Assembly: GCA_023461075.1 (NCBI GenBank)
Contig: JAEWNY010000068.1
Coordinates: 1-51,315 of the forward strand
Direction of reading: 5' to 3'
Length of the DNA: 51,315 nucleotides
Origin: Pseudomonadota bacterium
Lineage (GTDB): Bacteria; Pseudomonadota; Gammaproteobacteria; Xanthomonadales; Xanthomonadaceae
Position numbers and translations under genes: made by a program. The notes below the pieces were generated by a model. It made no database searches and had not been told where the DNA came from. It saw nothing but the letters and a program-made list of their open reading frames with translations. Below are positions 14,982 to 23,318 of the stretch, piece after piece (within the stretch, counting starts at the first letter, position 1; every line of letters begins with the position of its first letter).

Positions 14982-16361
14982 ATGTCCCTGCATCTCTACA
15001 ACACGCTGAGCCGGCGCGTCGAGCCTTTCCAGCCGCAAGATCCCGCCGGGCCGACCATGTACGTCTGCGGCCCGACCGTCTACAACTACGTGCACATCGG
15101 CAACGCGCGCGGCCCGGTGTTGTTCGGGGTGCTGGCGGCGCTGCTGCGCCGGCGCTTCGGGGGCCTGCGTTACGCCCGCAACATCACCGACATCGACGAC
15201 AAGATCAACGCGGCGGCGCGCGAGGCCGGCACGCCGATCTCCACCGTCACCGACAAATACGCCGCCGCCTACCGCGAAGACATGGCAATGCTGGGCGTGG
15301 ATGGCGAGTTCGCGCCCGACATCGAGCCGGCCGCCACCGACCACATCGCCGAGATCATCGCGATGTGCGAGCGCCTGATCGCCGATGGCCACGCCTACGC
15401 CGCCGAAGGCCACGTGCTGTTCTCGGTCGCGAGTTTCGGCGACTACGGCAAGCTCTCGCGCCGCGATCCGGAGGAGATGCTGGCCGGTGCCCGCATCGAT
15501 GTCGCCCCGTACAAGCGCGATGCCGGTGATTTCGTGCTGTGGAAGCCCTCGACCGACGCGCTGCCGGGCTGGGATTCTCCGTGGGGGCGTGGCCGCCCGG
15601 GCTGGCACATCGAGTGCTCGGCGATGGCGGCGGCCCACCTGGGCGAGACCATCGACATCCATGCCGGCGGCATCGACTTGCAGTTCCCGCACCACGAGAA
15701 CGAGATCGCGCAGAGCGAATGCGCGCACGGCGGCCAAGTGTTCGCACGGTTCTGGCTGCACAACGGCATGCTGAATTTCGGCGGGGCCAAGATGTCGAAG
15801 TCGCTCGGCAACATCGAGCGCGTGCACGACCTGGTGCGTACGCATCCGCCCGAGGCGTTGCGCTACGCCCTGCTCTCCGCGCATTACCGCCAGCCGCTGG
15901 AATGGAGCGATGGGTTGATCGAGCAATCGGTGCGCACGCTTGACCGCTTGTACGGCACCTTGCGCGACTTGGGCGATGTCGATGCCGAAGCGCTGATTTC
16001 CGACAGCGTCGAAGCGATGCTGGACGACGATCTCAACACGCCGCAGGTGTTGGCCGAAATCGCCCGGCTGGCCGGCGAGGCGCGCAAGGCCGAGGGCAAT
16101 GCGCGGCGCGATGCCAAGGCTGCGCTGCTCGGCGCCGGCAAGGCGCTCGGCCTGCTGCAACAGTCGCCAGCCGATTGGTTCGCGCGCGGGACCTCCGGTG
16201 ATGACGATGCGCGCATCCAGCAATTGGTCGATGAGCGCATCGCCGCAAAAAAAGCGCGCGATTTCGCCCGTGCCGATGCGATCCGCGATGCGCTGGCCGC
16301 CGAGGGCATCGTGCTGGAAGACACGCCGCAAGGGGTGAGGTGGGTGAGAAAACGTGCCTAG
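14982..16361 (+). CDS. cysS: Cysteinyl-tRNA synthetase
   Basis: A 459-residue class I synthetase: zinc Cys in VCGPTVYNYVHIGNARG (HIGN at about 37-40), GWHIECSAMA and HHENEIAQSE zinc-binding segments, and KMSKSLGN near 268-275. It charges tRNA-Cys in the cytoplasm. The start ATG follows ACGAGGATTCGC, a usable ribosome site. It stands alone on the plus strand, facing away from the arg region. Confidence 0.96.
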   Translation: MSLHLYNTLSRRVEPFQPQDPAGPTMYVCGPTVYNYVHIGNARGPVLFGVLAALLRRRFGGLRYARNITDIDDKINAAAREAGTPISTVTDKYAAAYREDMAMLGVDGEFAPDIEPAATDHIAEIIAMCERLIADGHAYAAEGHVLFSVASFGDYGKLSRRDPEEMLAGARIDVAPYKRDAGDFVLWKPSTDALPGWDSPWGRGRPGWHIECSAMAAAHLGETIDIHAGGIDLQFPHHENEIAQSECAHGGQVFARFWLHNGMLNFGGAKMSKSLGNIERVHDLVRTHPPEALRYALLSAHYRQPLEWSDGLIEQSVRTLDRLYGTLRDLGDVDAEALISDSVEAMLDDDLNTPQVLAEIARLAGEARKAEGNARRDAKAALLGAGKALGLLQQSPADWFARGTSGDDDARIQQLVDERIAAKKARDFARADAIRDALAAEGIVLEDTPQGVRWVRKRA

Positions 16362-16391
16362 TCGATGCGACAAGCATCGATCCAGGCACGT
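16352..16391. repeat. Long imperfect inverted repeat over the cysS stop
   Basis: ACGTGCCT (16352-16359) pairs with AGGCACGT (16384-16391), and TCGATGC (16362-16368) with GCATCGA (16374-16380), leaving small internal loops. The cysS TAG lies within the left arm. No U-run follows, so a rho-independent terminator is uncertain; it may be a 3'-end stabiliser. Confidence 0.55.
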
Positions 16392-16468
16392 CCGAACGCC
16401 GGGCCATGGGTGGCCGGGTCGGTCGATCCGAAACAGAACGCTCCCGCCATGGATGGCCAAGATCAATC

Positions 16469-16921
16469 ATGAGAAGCCACGTGTCTGATTCCCCCTTCCC
16501 GCTCGAAGCCACCGCCGCCGAAGCCCAGGCCGCGATCGCCGAGGAATTCGCGCTGTTCTCCGACTGGTCGGAGCGCTACCAGTACCTGATCGACCTCGGC
16601 CGCAAGCTGCCTGACCTGCCGGCGGAACTGAAGACCGAAGACACCCGCCTGCACGGCTGCCAGTCGAACGTCTGGATCGTGGCGGCCGGCGATGCGAAAG
16701 GCCTGGATTTCCGCGCGATCAGCGATTCGGCGATCGTCTCGGGCCTGATCTACCTGGCGCTGCGCGTGTACTCCGGCAGGCCGGCGAGCGAGATCCTCGC
16801 CACCGAAGCCGATTACATCGCCGCGATCGGCCTCGCCAAGCACCTGTCGCCGACCCGCAGCAATGGGCTGGCCGCCCTGCTCGCCTTCATCCGTGAGAAA
16901 GCCGCGCACGCGGCCACCTGA
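16469..16921 (+). CDS. sufE: SufE-family sulfur acceptor
   Basis: A 150-residue SufE-like protein with RYQYLIDLGRKLP (about 36-48) and the active Cys in LHGCQSNVW (about 64). It accepts persulfide sulfur from a SufS/CsdA-type desulfurase for Fe-S cluster assembly in the cytoplasm. ATG 16469 is used; GTG 16481 is four codons later with GAGAAG before it and is a credible alternative. The suf operon is not nearby, so the partner desulfurase must be elsewhere. Confidence 0.92.
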   Translation: MRSHVSDSPFPLEATAAEAQAAIAEEFALFSDWSERYQYLIDLGRKLPDLPAELKTEDTRLHGCQSNVWIVAAGDAKGLDFRAISDSAIVSGLIYLALRVYSGRPASEILATEADYIAAIGLAKHLSPTRSNGLAALLAFIREKAAHAAT

Positions 16922-16930
16922 TCCGCGTCG

Positions 16931-18217
16931 ATGGCGCGACCGCGTTCACCGGGCGACCTGCCGCCCCCACCGCCGCCGGTGCCGTTGCCGGCCGAAGGCG
17001 TGCGCGCCCTGCTGCAGAACCCCGGCTTCCGCTGGCTGATGCTCTATCGCATCGCCACCATGCTCTGTTACCAGACCGTCGCGGTCGCGGTCGGCTGGCA
17101 GGTCTACGAAATCACCCGCAATCCGTTCTCGCTGGGCCTGATCGGGCTGGCCGAAGTGCTGCCGTTCTTCTGCGTGGCGCCATTTGCCGGCTACCTGGTC
17201 GATACCCTGCCGCGGCGCAAGCTGGGCATGGTCGCCTCCAGCGTGCTCGGCCTCACCGCCCTGCTGCTGTTCGCCATCACCCGCAGCGGCGCGGCCGTAC
17301 ACGCGGTCTGGCCGATCTACGCGGCGATCGCGCTCGGCGGCTGCGCGCGCGCGTTCTTCGGGCCGATCTACAACGCCCTGTTTGCACGCGTGCTCAGGCG
17401 CGAGCAGTTCGTGCGCGGGGCCAGCTTGGGCAGCGTGATCTTCCAGAGCGGATTGGTGCTGGGGCCGGCGCTCGGCGGGGCGCTGGTCGGCTGGACGGAT
17501 GCCGGGACCGCCTACGCGGTGGCCAGCGTGTTCGCCGGCTTCGCCGTGCTGGGTCTTGCGATGATGCACGTAACCGAGCCGCCGAAACAGCTGCAACAAG
17601 GGCCGATCTTCGCCAGCATCGCGCAGGGCCTGCGCTTCGTGTTCGGCCGCCAGATCGTGCTCGGCGCGCTGGCGCTGGACATGTTCGCGGTGCTGTTCGG
17701 CGGCGCGATTTCGCTGGCACCCGCCTTCATCAAGGAGATCCTGCATGCCGGCCCGGAAGCCCTCGGCCTGCTGCGCGGTGCACCGGCGCTGGGCTCGGTG
17801 ATGGTCGCGCTGTGGTTGGCGCGGCGACCGTTGCAAAAGAACGCCGGACGCATGCTGCTGTGGGCAGTGGCCGGCTTCGGCCTGTGCATGATCGGCTTCG
17901 GGCTGTCCGAGGTGTTGTGGATGTCGCTGCTGTTCCTCTTCCTCTCCGGCATCTGCGATGGCGTCTCGGTGGTGACCCGCTCGACCATCCTGCAACTGGC
18001 CACGCCCGACGAAATGCGCGGGCGGGTGTCATCGATCAACAGCCTGTTCATCGGCTCGTCGAACGAACTCGGCGCGTTCTACGCCGGCTCGATGGCGCGC
18101 CTGCTCGGCCTGGTACCGGCGGTAGTGCTGGGCGGCTGCGTGACGATGGCGGTGGCGGCCAGCACCGCGAAACTGGCACCCAAGCTGCGCCGGCTGGACC
18201 TGCGCGATCTGCAATGA
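16931..18217 (+). CDS. MFS transporter (EntS/DHA3-type)
   Basis: A 428-residue protein with 12 predicted membrane segments, a Pro-rich cytoplasmic N-terminus (DLPPPPPPVPLP), and the DHA3-type signatures VAVGWQVYEITRNPFSLGL, APFAGYLVDTLPRRKLG and DEMRGRVSSINSLFIGSSNELG. Relatives export siderophores or drugs by proton antiport; the substrate here is unknown. It begins 9 nt after sufE and is probably cotranscribed with it. Confidence 0.9.
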   Translation: MARPRSPGDLPPPPPPVPLPAEGVRALLQNPGFRWLMLYRIATMLCYQTVAVAVGWQVYEITRNPFSLGLIGLAEVLPFFCVAPFAGYLVDTLPRRKLGMVASSVLGLTALLLFAITRSGAAVHAVWPIYAAIALGGCARAFFGPIYNALFARVLRREQFVRGASLGSVIFQSGLVLGPALGGALVGWTDAGTAYAVASVFAGFAVLGLAMMHVTEPPKQLQQGPIFASIAQGLRFVFGRQIVLGALALDMFAVLFGGAISLAPAFIKEILHAGPEALGLLRGAPALGSVMVALWLARRPLQKNAGRMLLWAVAGFGLCMIGFGLSEVLWMSLLFLFLSGICDGVSVVTRSTILQLATPDEMRGRVSSINSLFIGSSNELGAFYAGSMARLLGLVPAVVLGGCVTMAVAASTAKLAPKLRRLDLRDLQ

Positions 18218-18360
18218 CGATGGGGTGAGGCTTGGGCCTTGGCGCGCCCGTCCGGCACGCGGCGTGCGTCGTCGCGCGCGGATTTTCTGTCGATCATCCA
18301 CCGCCGCAACAGCCAACCTCGTCGAACATCCGCGAATGGCGCAACATCCGCCACGCAACG

Positions 18361-18385
18361 AAAAACGCCGGGACAACCCGGCGTT
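18361..18385 (-). terminator. Terminator between the MFS gene and dksA
   Basis: Nine-bp stem AACGCCGGG / CCCGGCGTT (18364-18372, 18377-18385) with an ACAA loop. On the minus strand UUU follows, fitting the dksA 3' end, which lies 30 nt upstream. It may serve both converging genes. The rest of 18218-18360 contains no visible gene. Confidence 0.65.
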
Positions 18386-18414
18386 CGTGATGCGTACACG
18401 CGCTAAGGGCGCGA

Positions 18415-19437
18415 TCAATCGCCCTGCTGCTTCTGGCGGATCTCCCAGCGTTCCTGTGCGTCGATGGTGCGCTCGGCTTGCGGACGCGCCTCCAGCCGAT
18501 CCAGGCCGATCTCCTCGCCGGTATCCACGCAGTAGCCGTAATCGCCCTCGTCCACCCGCTTGATGATGCTCTCGATCTTGTTGATCAATTTGCGATAGCG
18601 GTCGCGCGTACGCAGTTCCAGCGCATTCTCGGTCTCGCGGCTGGCGCGCTCGGCCTCGTCGCCGATGTCGCGGACTTCGTCCTTGAGGTTCTCGATGGTC
18701 TGCTTGGATTCCTCGACCAGTTCCTCGCGGCGGGTGATGAGCTTCTGCCGGAAATACTCCAGCTGCAGCGGATTCATGTACTCCTCGTCCGCCTTCGGCT
18801 TGTAGCCGGTCGCCAGGATCGGGCGACCGGTGGCCTCGTCGACCTTGTAATTGACCGGTTTGGCCTTGGTCTTCGGCGCGGCGGCCTTGGGCGTGGAGGT
18901 GACGGCATGCGCCACCTTGCCGACCGGCCTCGGCCTGGGCGGCGCGGCTGCGGGCTTGACCGGGGCAGCAGGCGCCGCTTCCGCCTTTGCCCGCTTGGCC
19001 GGGGTGGCCACCTTGGTTGGTGCAGATTTCTTCGCAACAGCGGCTGGCGCCGCCTTCGCGGCTGGCTTGGCAGCCGTGGTCTTTTTGCTGGCCGCGGGCT
19101 TCTTGGCCGGCGCCGCCGCCGGCTTGCTCGCCGCGGCCTTTTTCACCGGCGCGGCCGGCTTCTTTGCCGGCGCGGCCTTCTTCGCGGACGCAGCAGACTT
19201 GGCGACAGCCGCGTTGGCGACGACTTTCTTCGCCGATGCAGCCTTCTTGGCAGGCGTCTTCGTGGCGGACTTGGCAGCCGGGGCCTTGGCGGCGGGCTTG
19301 GCAGCTTTCTTGGCTGGCGCTGCCTTCTTGGCCGGGCTCGCTTTCTTTGCCGCCGGCTTTGCGGACTTGGCCGCAGTCTTGGTTGCGGGCTTCGCGGCCT
19401 TGGCTGCGGTCTTCTTAGCGGTTTTCTTGACTGCCAC
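18415..19437 (-). CDS. dksA: DksA-type RNA polymerase-binding protein with Lys/Ala-rich N-terminal tail
   Basis: A 340-residue protein. Residues 1 to about 215 are a low-complexity Lys/Ala/Pro region built of KKA, AKK and AKPA units, like histone H1 or AlgP tails. Residues about 225-340 are a DksA core: coiled coil with tip GDEAERAS, then ALELRTRDRYRKLI and YGYCVDTGEEIGLDRLEARP. In the zinc-finger positions only the first Cys is kept (C-x2-T-x17-T-x2-A), the pattern of zinc-independent DksA paralogues. The tip reads D-x2-E-x-A instead of D-x2-D-x-A. It would adjust transcription initiation with ppGpp; the basic tail may bind DNA. The start is GTG with AAGGA upstream. Confidence 0.9.
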   Translation of the reverse strand: MAVKKTAKKTAAKAAKPATKTAAKSAKPAAKKASPAKKAAPAKKAAKPAAKAPAAKSATKTPAKKAASAKKVVANAAVAKSAASAKKAAPAKKPAAPVKKAAASKPAAAPAKKPAASKKTTAAKPAAKAAPAAVAKKSAPTKVATPAKRAKAEAAPAAPVKPAAAPPRPRPVGKVAHAVTSTPKAAAPKTKAKPVNYKVDEATGRPILATGYKPKADEEYMNPLQLEYFRQKLITRREELVEESKQTIENLKDEVRDIGDEAERASRETENALELRTRDRYRKLINKIESIIKRVDEGDYGYCVDTGEEIGLDRLEARPQAERTIDAQERWEIRQKQQGD

Positions 19438-19542
19438 GAATGGTTTCCTTGTATCCCTTGAGCCGGGGAAGCGGGCTGTTATAGCCTAGGGGCCAACCCC
19501 CGGCAAGCGCGGCATTATCGCGCATTTCCGCGTCCAAGCCCT

Positions 19543-19764
19543 GTGATTTCCCGCCTCCTCATTGCCGGCCTGCGCGGCTACAAGCGCTGGATCAGCCCAC
19601 TGCTCGGCCAGCGCTGCCGCTTCACCCCGACCTGTTCGGAGTACGCGATGGGTGCAATCGAGCGCTTCGGGCCGCTGCGCGGCAGCTGGCTGGCGGCCCG
19701 GCGCATCGGCCGCTGCCATCCCCTCCATCCCGGCGGCCACGACCCCGTGCCGCCACGCACCTGA
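19543..19764 (+). CDS. yidD: Membrane protein insertion efficiency factor YidD
   Basis: A 73-residue protein with the family core GYKRWISPLLGQRCRF, TPTCSEYAMGAIERFG and RIGRCHPLHPGGHDPVP, including three conserved Cys. YidD helps Sec/YidC insertion at the inner membrane. The start is GTG. It is usually found in the rpmH-rnpA-yidC cluster; here it is detached and placed 12 nt before a dihydroorotase gene. Confidence 0.93.
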   Translation: MISRLLIAGLRGYKRWISPLLGQRCRFTPTCSEYAMGAIERFGPLRGSWLAARRIGRCHPLHPGGHDPVPPRT

Positions 19765-19776
19765 GCCCACATCGAG

Positions 19777-21123
19777 ATGACATCGACCCTGATCACCAAT
19801 GCCCGGATCGTCAACGAGGGTCGCGAATTCGAGGCCGACCTGCGCATCGAGGGCGAACGCATCGCGCTGATCGGCGAATCGCTGGCCGCCAAACCCGGCG
19901 AGACCGTGGTCGATGCCGAAGGCCGCTGGCTGCTGCCGGGCATGATCGATGACCAGGTGCATTTCCGCGAACCCGGCCTGACCCACAAGGGCGACATCGC
20001 CAGCGAATCGGCGGCAGCGGTGGCCGGCGGCATCACCAGCTTCATGGACATGCCCAATACCAACCCGCCGACCCTTGACAGCGCCGTCTTGGAGTCCAAG
20101 TACGCGCTGGCGGCGGGCCGCGCGTTCGGCAACTACGGCTTCTACCACGGGGCCAGCAACGACAACCTCGAGGCGATCCGCGCGCTGGACCCGAAAGCCG
20201 CGCCGGGCATCAAGGTTTTCATGGGCGCGTCCACCGGCAACATGCTGGTCGACGACCCGGACACGCTGGATGCGATTTTCCGCGACACGCCGGTGCCGAT
20301 CATCACCCATTGCGAAGACACGCCAATGATCGACGCGAACTTCGCCGCGCACCTGGCGCAATACGGCGATGCGCTTTCGGCCGAGCATCATCCGGACATC
20401 CGCAGCCGCGAGGCCTGTCTCAAATCCAGCCGACTGGCGGTGGAACTGGCGCGCCGCCACGACACCCGCCTGCATGTGCTGCACATCTCCACCGCCGACG
20501 AACTCGACCTGTTCGAACGCGGCCCGATGATCCGCGCCGATGGCAGCCGCAAGCGCATCACCGCCGAAACCTGCGTGCACTTTCTGCACTTCGCCCGCGC
20601 CGACTACGCGCGCCTCGGCAATCTGATCAAGTGCAACCCGGCGATCAAGGAAGAAAGCGATCGCGCCGCATTGGTCGCGGCACTGGCCGAGGACGTGATC
20701 GACGTGCTCGCCACCGACCACGCGCCGCATGCCTGGGAGGAAAAGCAGCAACCCTACGCCCAGGCGCCGAGCGGACTGCCGCTGGTGCAGTACGCGCTGC
20801 AGGTGGCGCTTGAGCATGTGCACGAAGCGCGCCTCACCCGCGCGCAAGTCGTGCAGAAATTCGCCCATGCGCCGGCGCAGTTGTTCGATGTCGCCGAACG
20901 CGGCTTCCTGCGCGAAGGCTACTTCGCCGACCTGGTGATGGTGGAAGACCGCCCGCACACGGTGCAGCGCGAAGAGATATTGTCGAAGTGCGGCTGGTCG
21001 CCATTCGAAGGCCATGCCTTCAAGTCGCGGATCGCCGGCACCTGGGTCAATGGCCGGCAGGTGTGGGACGGTTCACGGGTACTCGGGCAAGCTCAGGGCA
21101 AGCGACTGGAGTTTTCCCGATAA
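19777..21123 (+). CDS. pyrC: Dihydroorotase (long form)
   Basis: A 448-residue amidohydrolase. Metal-binding HxR is in DQVHFREPGLTHKGD (about 61-75), the carboxylated Lys is probably in GIKVFMGAST (about 147), and ATDHAPHAWEE near 309 gives the catalytic Asp. It closes carbamoyl-aspartate to dihydroorotate in pyrimidine synthesis. Its length and motifs place it in the type found in xanthomonads and Bacteroidetes rather than the 348-residue E. coli PyrC. It follows yidD closely and is followed after 2 nt by the M23 peptidase gene. Confidence 0.9.
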   Translation: MTSTLITNARIVNEGREFEADLRIEGERIALIGESLAAKPGETVVDAEGRWLLPGMIDDQVHFREPGLTHKGDIASESAAAVAGGITSFMDMPNTNPPTLDSAVLESKYALAAGRAFGNYGFYHGASNDNLEAIRALDPKAAPGIKVFMGASTGNMLVDDPDTLDAIFRDTPVPIITHCEDTPMIDANFAAHLAQYGDALSAEHHPDIRSREACLKSSRLAVELARRHDTRLHVLHISTADELDLFERGPMIRADGSRKRITAETCVHFLHFARADYARLGNLIKCNPAIKEESDRAALVAALAEDVIDVLATDHAPHAWEEKQQPYAQAPSGLPLVQYALQVALEHVHEARLTRAQVVQKFAHAPAQLFDVAERGFLREGYFADLVMVEDRPHTVQREEILSKCGWSPFEGHAFKSRIAGTWVNGRQVWDGSRVLGQAQGKRLEFSR

Positions 21124-21125
21124 GA

Positions 21126-21971
21126 ATGGCCTTGATGAAGATGTGGATGCCGCTTCGCCCCACCCTGCTCACCGCCTGCCTGTTGCTGGCCGCTGCGACC
21201 GCGCACGCACAGGCGGCACGCATCGCCAACCTGCCCGCGCAAGCCTCGCAGGGCGCGATGGTCATCGGCCACAGCGTACCGAACGCCGACGTGCGGGTGA
21301 GTGGCCGCAAGTTGAGCGTGGATGCGCAGGGCCGCTTCGTGTTCGGCATCGGCCGCGACGAGAAGGGCCCGGTCACGGTGCGTATCCAGCCACCCGGGGC
21401 AGCCGCGCAAACCAGCCACATCCGCATCACCGCGCGCGACTGGCCGATCCAGCGCATCAATGGCGTGCCGCCGGCCACGGTCAATCCGCCGCCTGCGATC
21501 GCCCAGCGCATCGCCCGCGAGAACGGACGAATCGTCGCCGCGCGTCGCGACGACAGTGCCAACTCCGACTTCGCGCAGGCCTTCATCTGGCCGGTCAAGG
21601 GGCGCATCAGTGGCCGCTTCGGCAACCAGCGCGTGTTCAACGGCACACCTAAGTCGCCGCATTCGGGCATGGACATCGCCGCCGCGCAGGGCACGCCGAT
21701 CCGGGCTCCGGCCGGTGGCCGCATCACCCTTGCCGAAAAGGATTTCTACCTGACCGGCGGGACGGTGATGATCGACCACGGACACGGTATCAGCAGCAAC
21801 TTCCTGCACATGTCCAGGCTGGACGTGAAGGTGGGCGATGTCGTCAAACAGGGCGACGTGGTCGGCGCCGTCGGCTCCACCGGCCGCTCGACCGGGCCGC
21901 ACCTGCATTGGGGAATGACGTGGTTCGATACCCGCATCGATCCGCTGCTGGTGCTGGACGGGGCGAAGTAA
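21126..21971 (+). CDS. Exported M23-family (LytM) endopeptidase
   Basis: About 281 residues: signal peptide (cleavage near AHAQA, about residue 27), an Ig-like N-terminal part with VRVSGRKLSVDAQGRFVFGI, and a LytM domain at about 155-275 with HSGMDIAAAQGTP (zinc His and Asp) and GPHLHWGM (HxH). It should cleave peptide cross-bridges of peptidoglycan in the periplasm. The start is ATG 21126 or 21135. A 55-nt copy of its 3' end follows downstream. Confidence 0.92.
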   Translation: MALMKMWMPLRPTLLTACLLLAAATAHAQAARIANLPAQASQGAMVIGHSVPNADVRVSGRKLSVDAQGRFVFGIGRDEKGPVTVRIQPPGAAAQTSHIRITARDWPIQRINGVPPATVNPPPAIAQRIARENGRIVAARRDDSANSDFAQAFIWPVKGRISGRFGNQRVFNGTPKSPHSGMDIAAAQGTPIRAPAGGRITLAEKDFYLTGGTVMIDHGHGISSNFLHMSRLDVKVGDVVKQGDVVGAVGSTGRSTGPHLHWGMTWFDTRIDPLLVLDGAK

Positions 21972-22092
21972 GCGCGAACCATGCATCGGCACCGCGCGCT
22001 GCGGCGCACGCGTTTCCGGTGCGCTGGCCGGAGGCGCGGTTCGATACCCGCATCGATCCCCTGCGGGTGCTGGAAGCAGCGAAGTGAACGCG
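21922..22092 (+). repeat. Duplicated 3' end of the M23 gene
   Basis: The 55 bases at 21922-21976, coding FDTRIDPLLVLDGAK and the stop, recur at 22038-22092 with about seven mismatches, reading FDTRIDPLRVLEAAK and a stop. The spacing is 116 nt. Upstream of the second copy the frame reads FPVRWPEAR, only faintly like the peptidase. It is a partial tandem duplication or the remnant of a second peptidase gene. Confidence 0.8.
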
Positions 22093-22332
22093 ATGCGTGC
22101 GGCCTTGATCACGGAGTTCGATCAGCCCGGCAGCGCCGAGGGCGTTCTGAAAGTACTGGAGCGGCATCGTGCACGGCTGGTCCACGCCTCGGAGAAATCC
22201 GGCTGCGGCTGTTGCGTGGACATCCGGGATGTCGAAGGCCCGGCGGACCTCATCGCCTCGATTCCACCGGCCTCGCTCGCCGACAGCAAGTGGGTCAAAA
22301 GCGATGCGCCGAGCGAAGAGAAACCTGTCTAG
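22093..22332 (+). CDS. Small hypothetical protein with a CGCC motif
   Basis: About 79 residues, MRAALITEFDQPGSAEG at the start and SEKSGCGCCVDIRDVEGPA in the middle. No signal peptide or membrane segment. The family was not recognised; the Cys cluster could bind metal or be redox-active. GTG 22084 is an alternative start. Its TAG stop shares the palindrome CTAG with the stop of convergent folE2. Confidence 0.6.
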   Translation: MRAALITEFDQPGSAEGVLKVLERHRARLVHASEKSGCGCCVDIRDVEGPADLIASIPPASLADSKWVKSDAPSEEKPV

Positions 22333-23288
22333 TCTTCGCTGCCTGCTTGCGGCGCGTCGGCCCAGTCGGACTCGCCCTGGCCATTGCGGCCGGCCACGCG
22401 GGCAACCGCGTCATGCGCGTGCAGGCTTTCCAGGTGCGCGACCCGCGCCGACCATGCGCGCACCCACGGCAGTGCGGACAGGGCGGCGGCAACCCGGCGC
22501 GCGGCATCCTCGCAGAACATCAGGTTTTCCGCATTGGCACGGGCGAAGGCCTGTTCGTCCTCGCGCTTGACCGCGGTCTGCACCGGGGTGGCAAGCGCCT
22601 GCTCCAGCGCATCGACCAGCGCCAGCACTGGCAAGCGCTCGAAGCCAGCGGCCAATTCCACTTCGACATCGGCGATGCTGCGCTGGGCATGTGGCGTCGC
22701 GGCCATGCCCTCGCGCGAGGCCAGCCAGTCGCGGACCGCGTCGGCATCGACATCACCGTGCCCGAATTGGCGCGCAAATGCATCCGCATTCAACTCGCGC
22801 GACAACGCCGCCGAAGCCGGACAGGTGCTGGAATATTCCACCTGCAGCGAGAGCAAGTGGCGCGTGCCTGCGGCGTCGTGCTCGCTGCGCAGCGCGACCG
22901 GATAGTTCTTCCAGCCGCGATTGGCGCTGACCAGCGCCGGACGCTCCAGCAGGTGGTCGTAACGAATCAACAGTTGCACGCGGTCGGACGCGCCCTGCTG
23001 CGACTCGATCAGGCCCGCCAGCAAGGCATCCAGCGCCAGCGCATCCAGCCGCGACTGCGGCAGCATCTGCTGCAGTTGCAGGTAAAGCCGCGACATGTGG
23101 ATGCCGCGACGTTCGGGATCGCGAAGGTTGACGCCGACATCGACCTTTGCCGCCGCCTGCAGGCCGCGATCGTTGAGGCGGATCGGCAGCGCGATGCCTT
23201 CCATCCCGACCCAGTCGAGCGCGCGCGCAAGCGCCGCAGGCTCGAAGGCGACATCGGGCAGTGGGCGATGGGCAGTCATCAGCATCAT
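22329..23288 (-). CDS. folE2: GTP cyclohydrolase IB (FolE2)
   Basis: A 319-residue FolE2 with GIHMSRLYLQLQ (about 63-74), the active Cys in YSSTCPASAALSREL (about 155), Glu in ANAENLMFCEDAARRV, and a late His in LESLHAHDAVARV. It makes dihydroneopterin triphosphate from GTP without strict zinc need, feeding folate synthesis. It is the last gene of the minus-strand operon beginning at mtaD and lies 30 nt after the preceding gene. Confidence 0.95.
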   Translation of the reverse strand: MMLMTAHRPLPDVAFEPAALARALDWVGMEGIALPIRLNDRGLQAAAKVDVGVNLRDPERRGIHMSRLYLQLQQMLPQSRLDALALDALLAGLIESQQGASDRVQLLIRYDHLLERPALVSANRGWKNYPVALRSEHDAAGTRHLLSLQVEYSSTCPASAALSRELNADAFARQFGHGDVDADAVRDWLASREGMAATPHAQRSIADVEVELAAGFERLPVLALVDALEQALATPVQTAVKREDEQAFARANAENLMFCEDAARRVAAALSALPWVRAWSARVAHLESLHAHDAVARVAGRNGQGESDWADAPQAGSED

Positions 23289-23318
23289 GAAACGGGAGGT
23301 GGCACCGGGCCGGTCATT

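Noticed and set aside
14826..16466. 546-codon minus-strand frame
   Set aside because: Antisense to cysS, which has HIGN and KMSKS; no domain is recognisable on the minus strand.
18775..19437. CRISPR-like or tandem-repeat DNA
   Set aside because: The repetitiveness is Lys/Ala codon repetition inside dksA; no constant repeat with unique spacers exists here or elsewhere in the window.
19486..21015. 509-codon open frame on the minus strand
   Set aside because: It is antisense to yidD and dihydroorotase, whose motifs are unmistakable; the composition is that of a GC-rich shadow frame.
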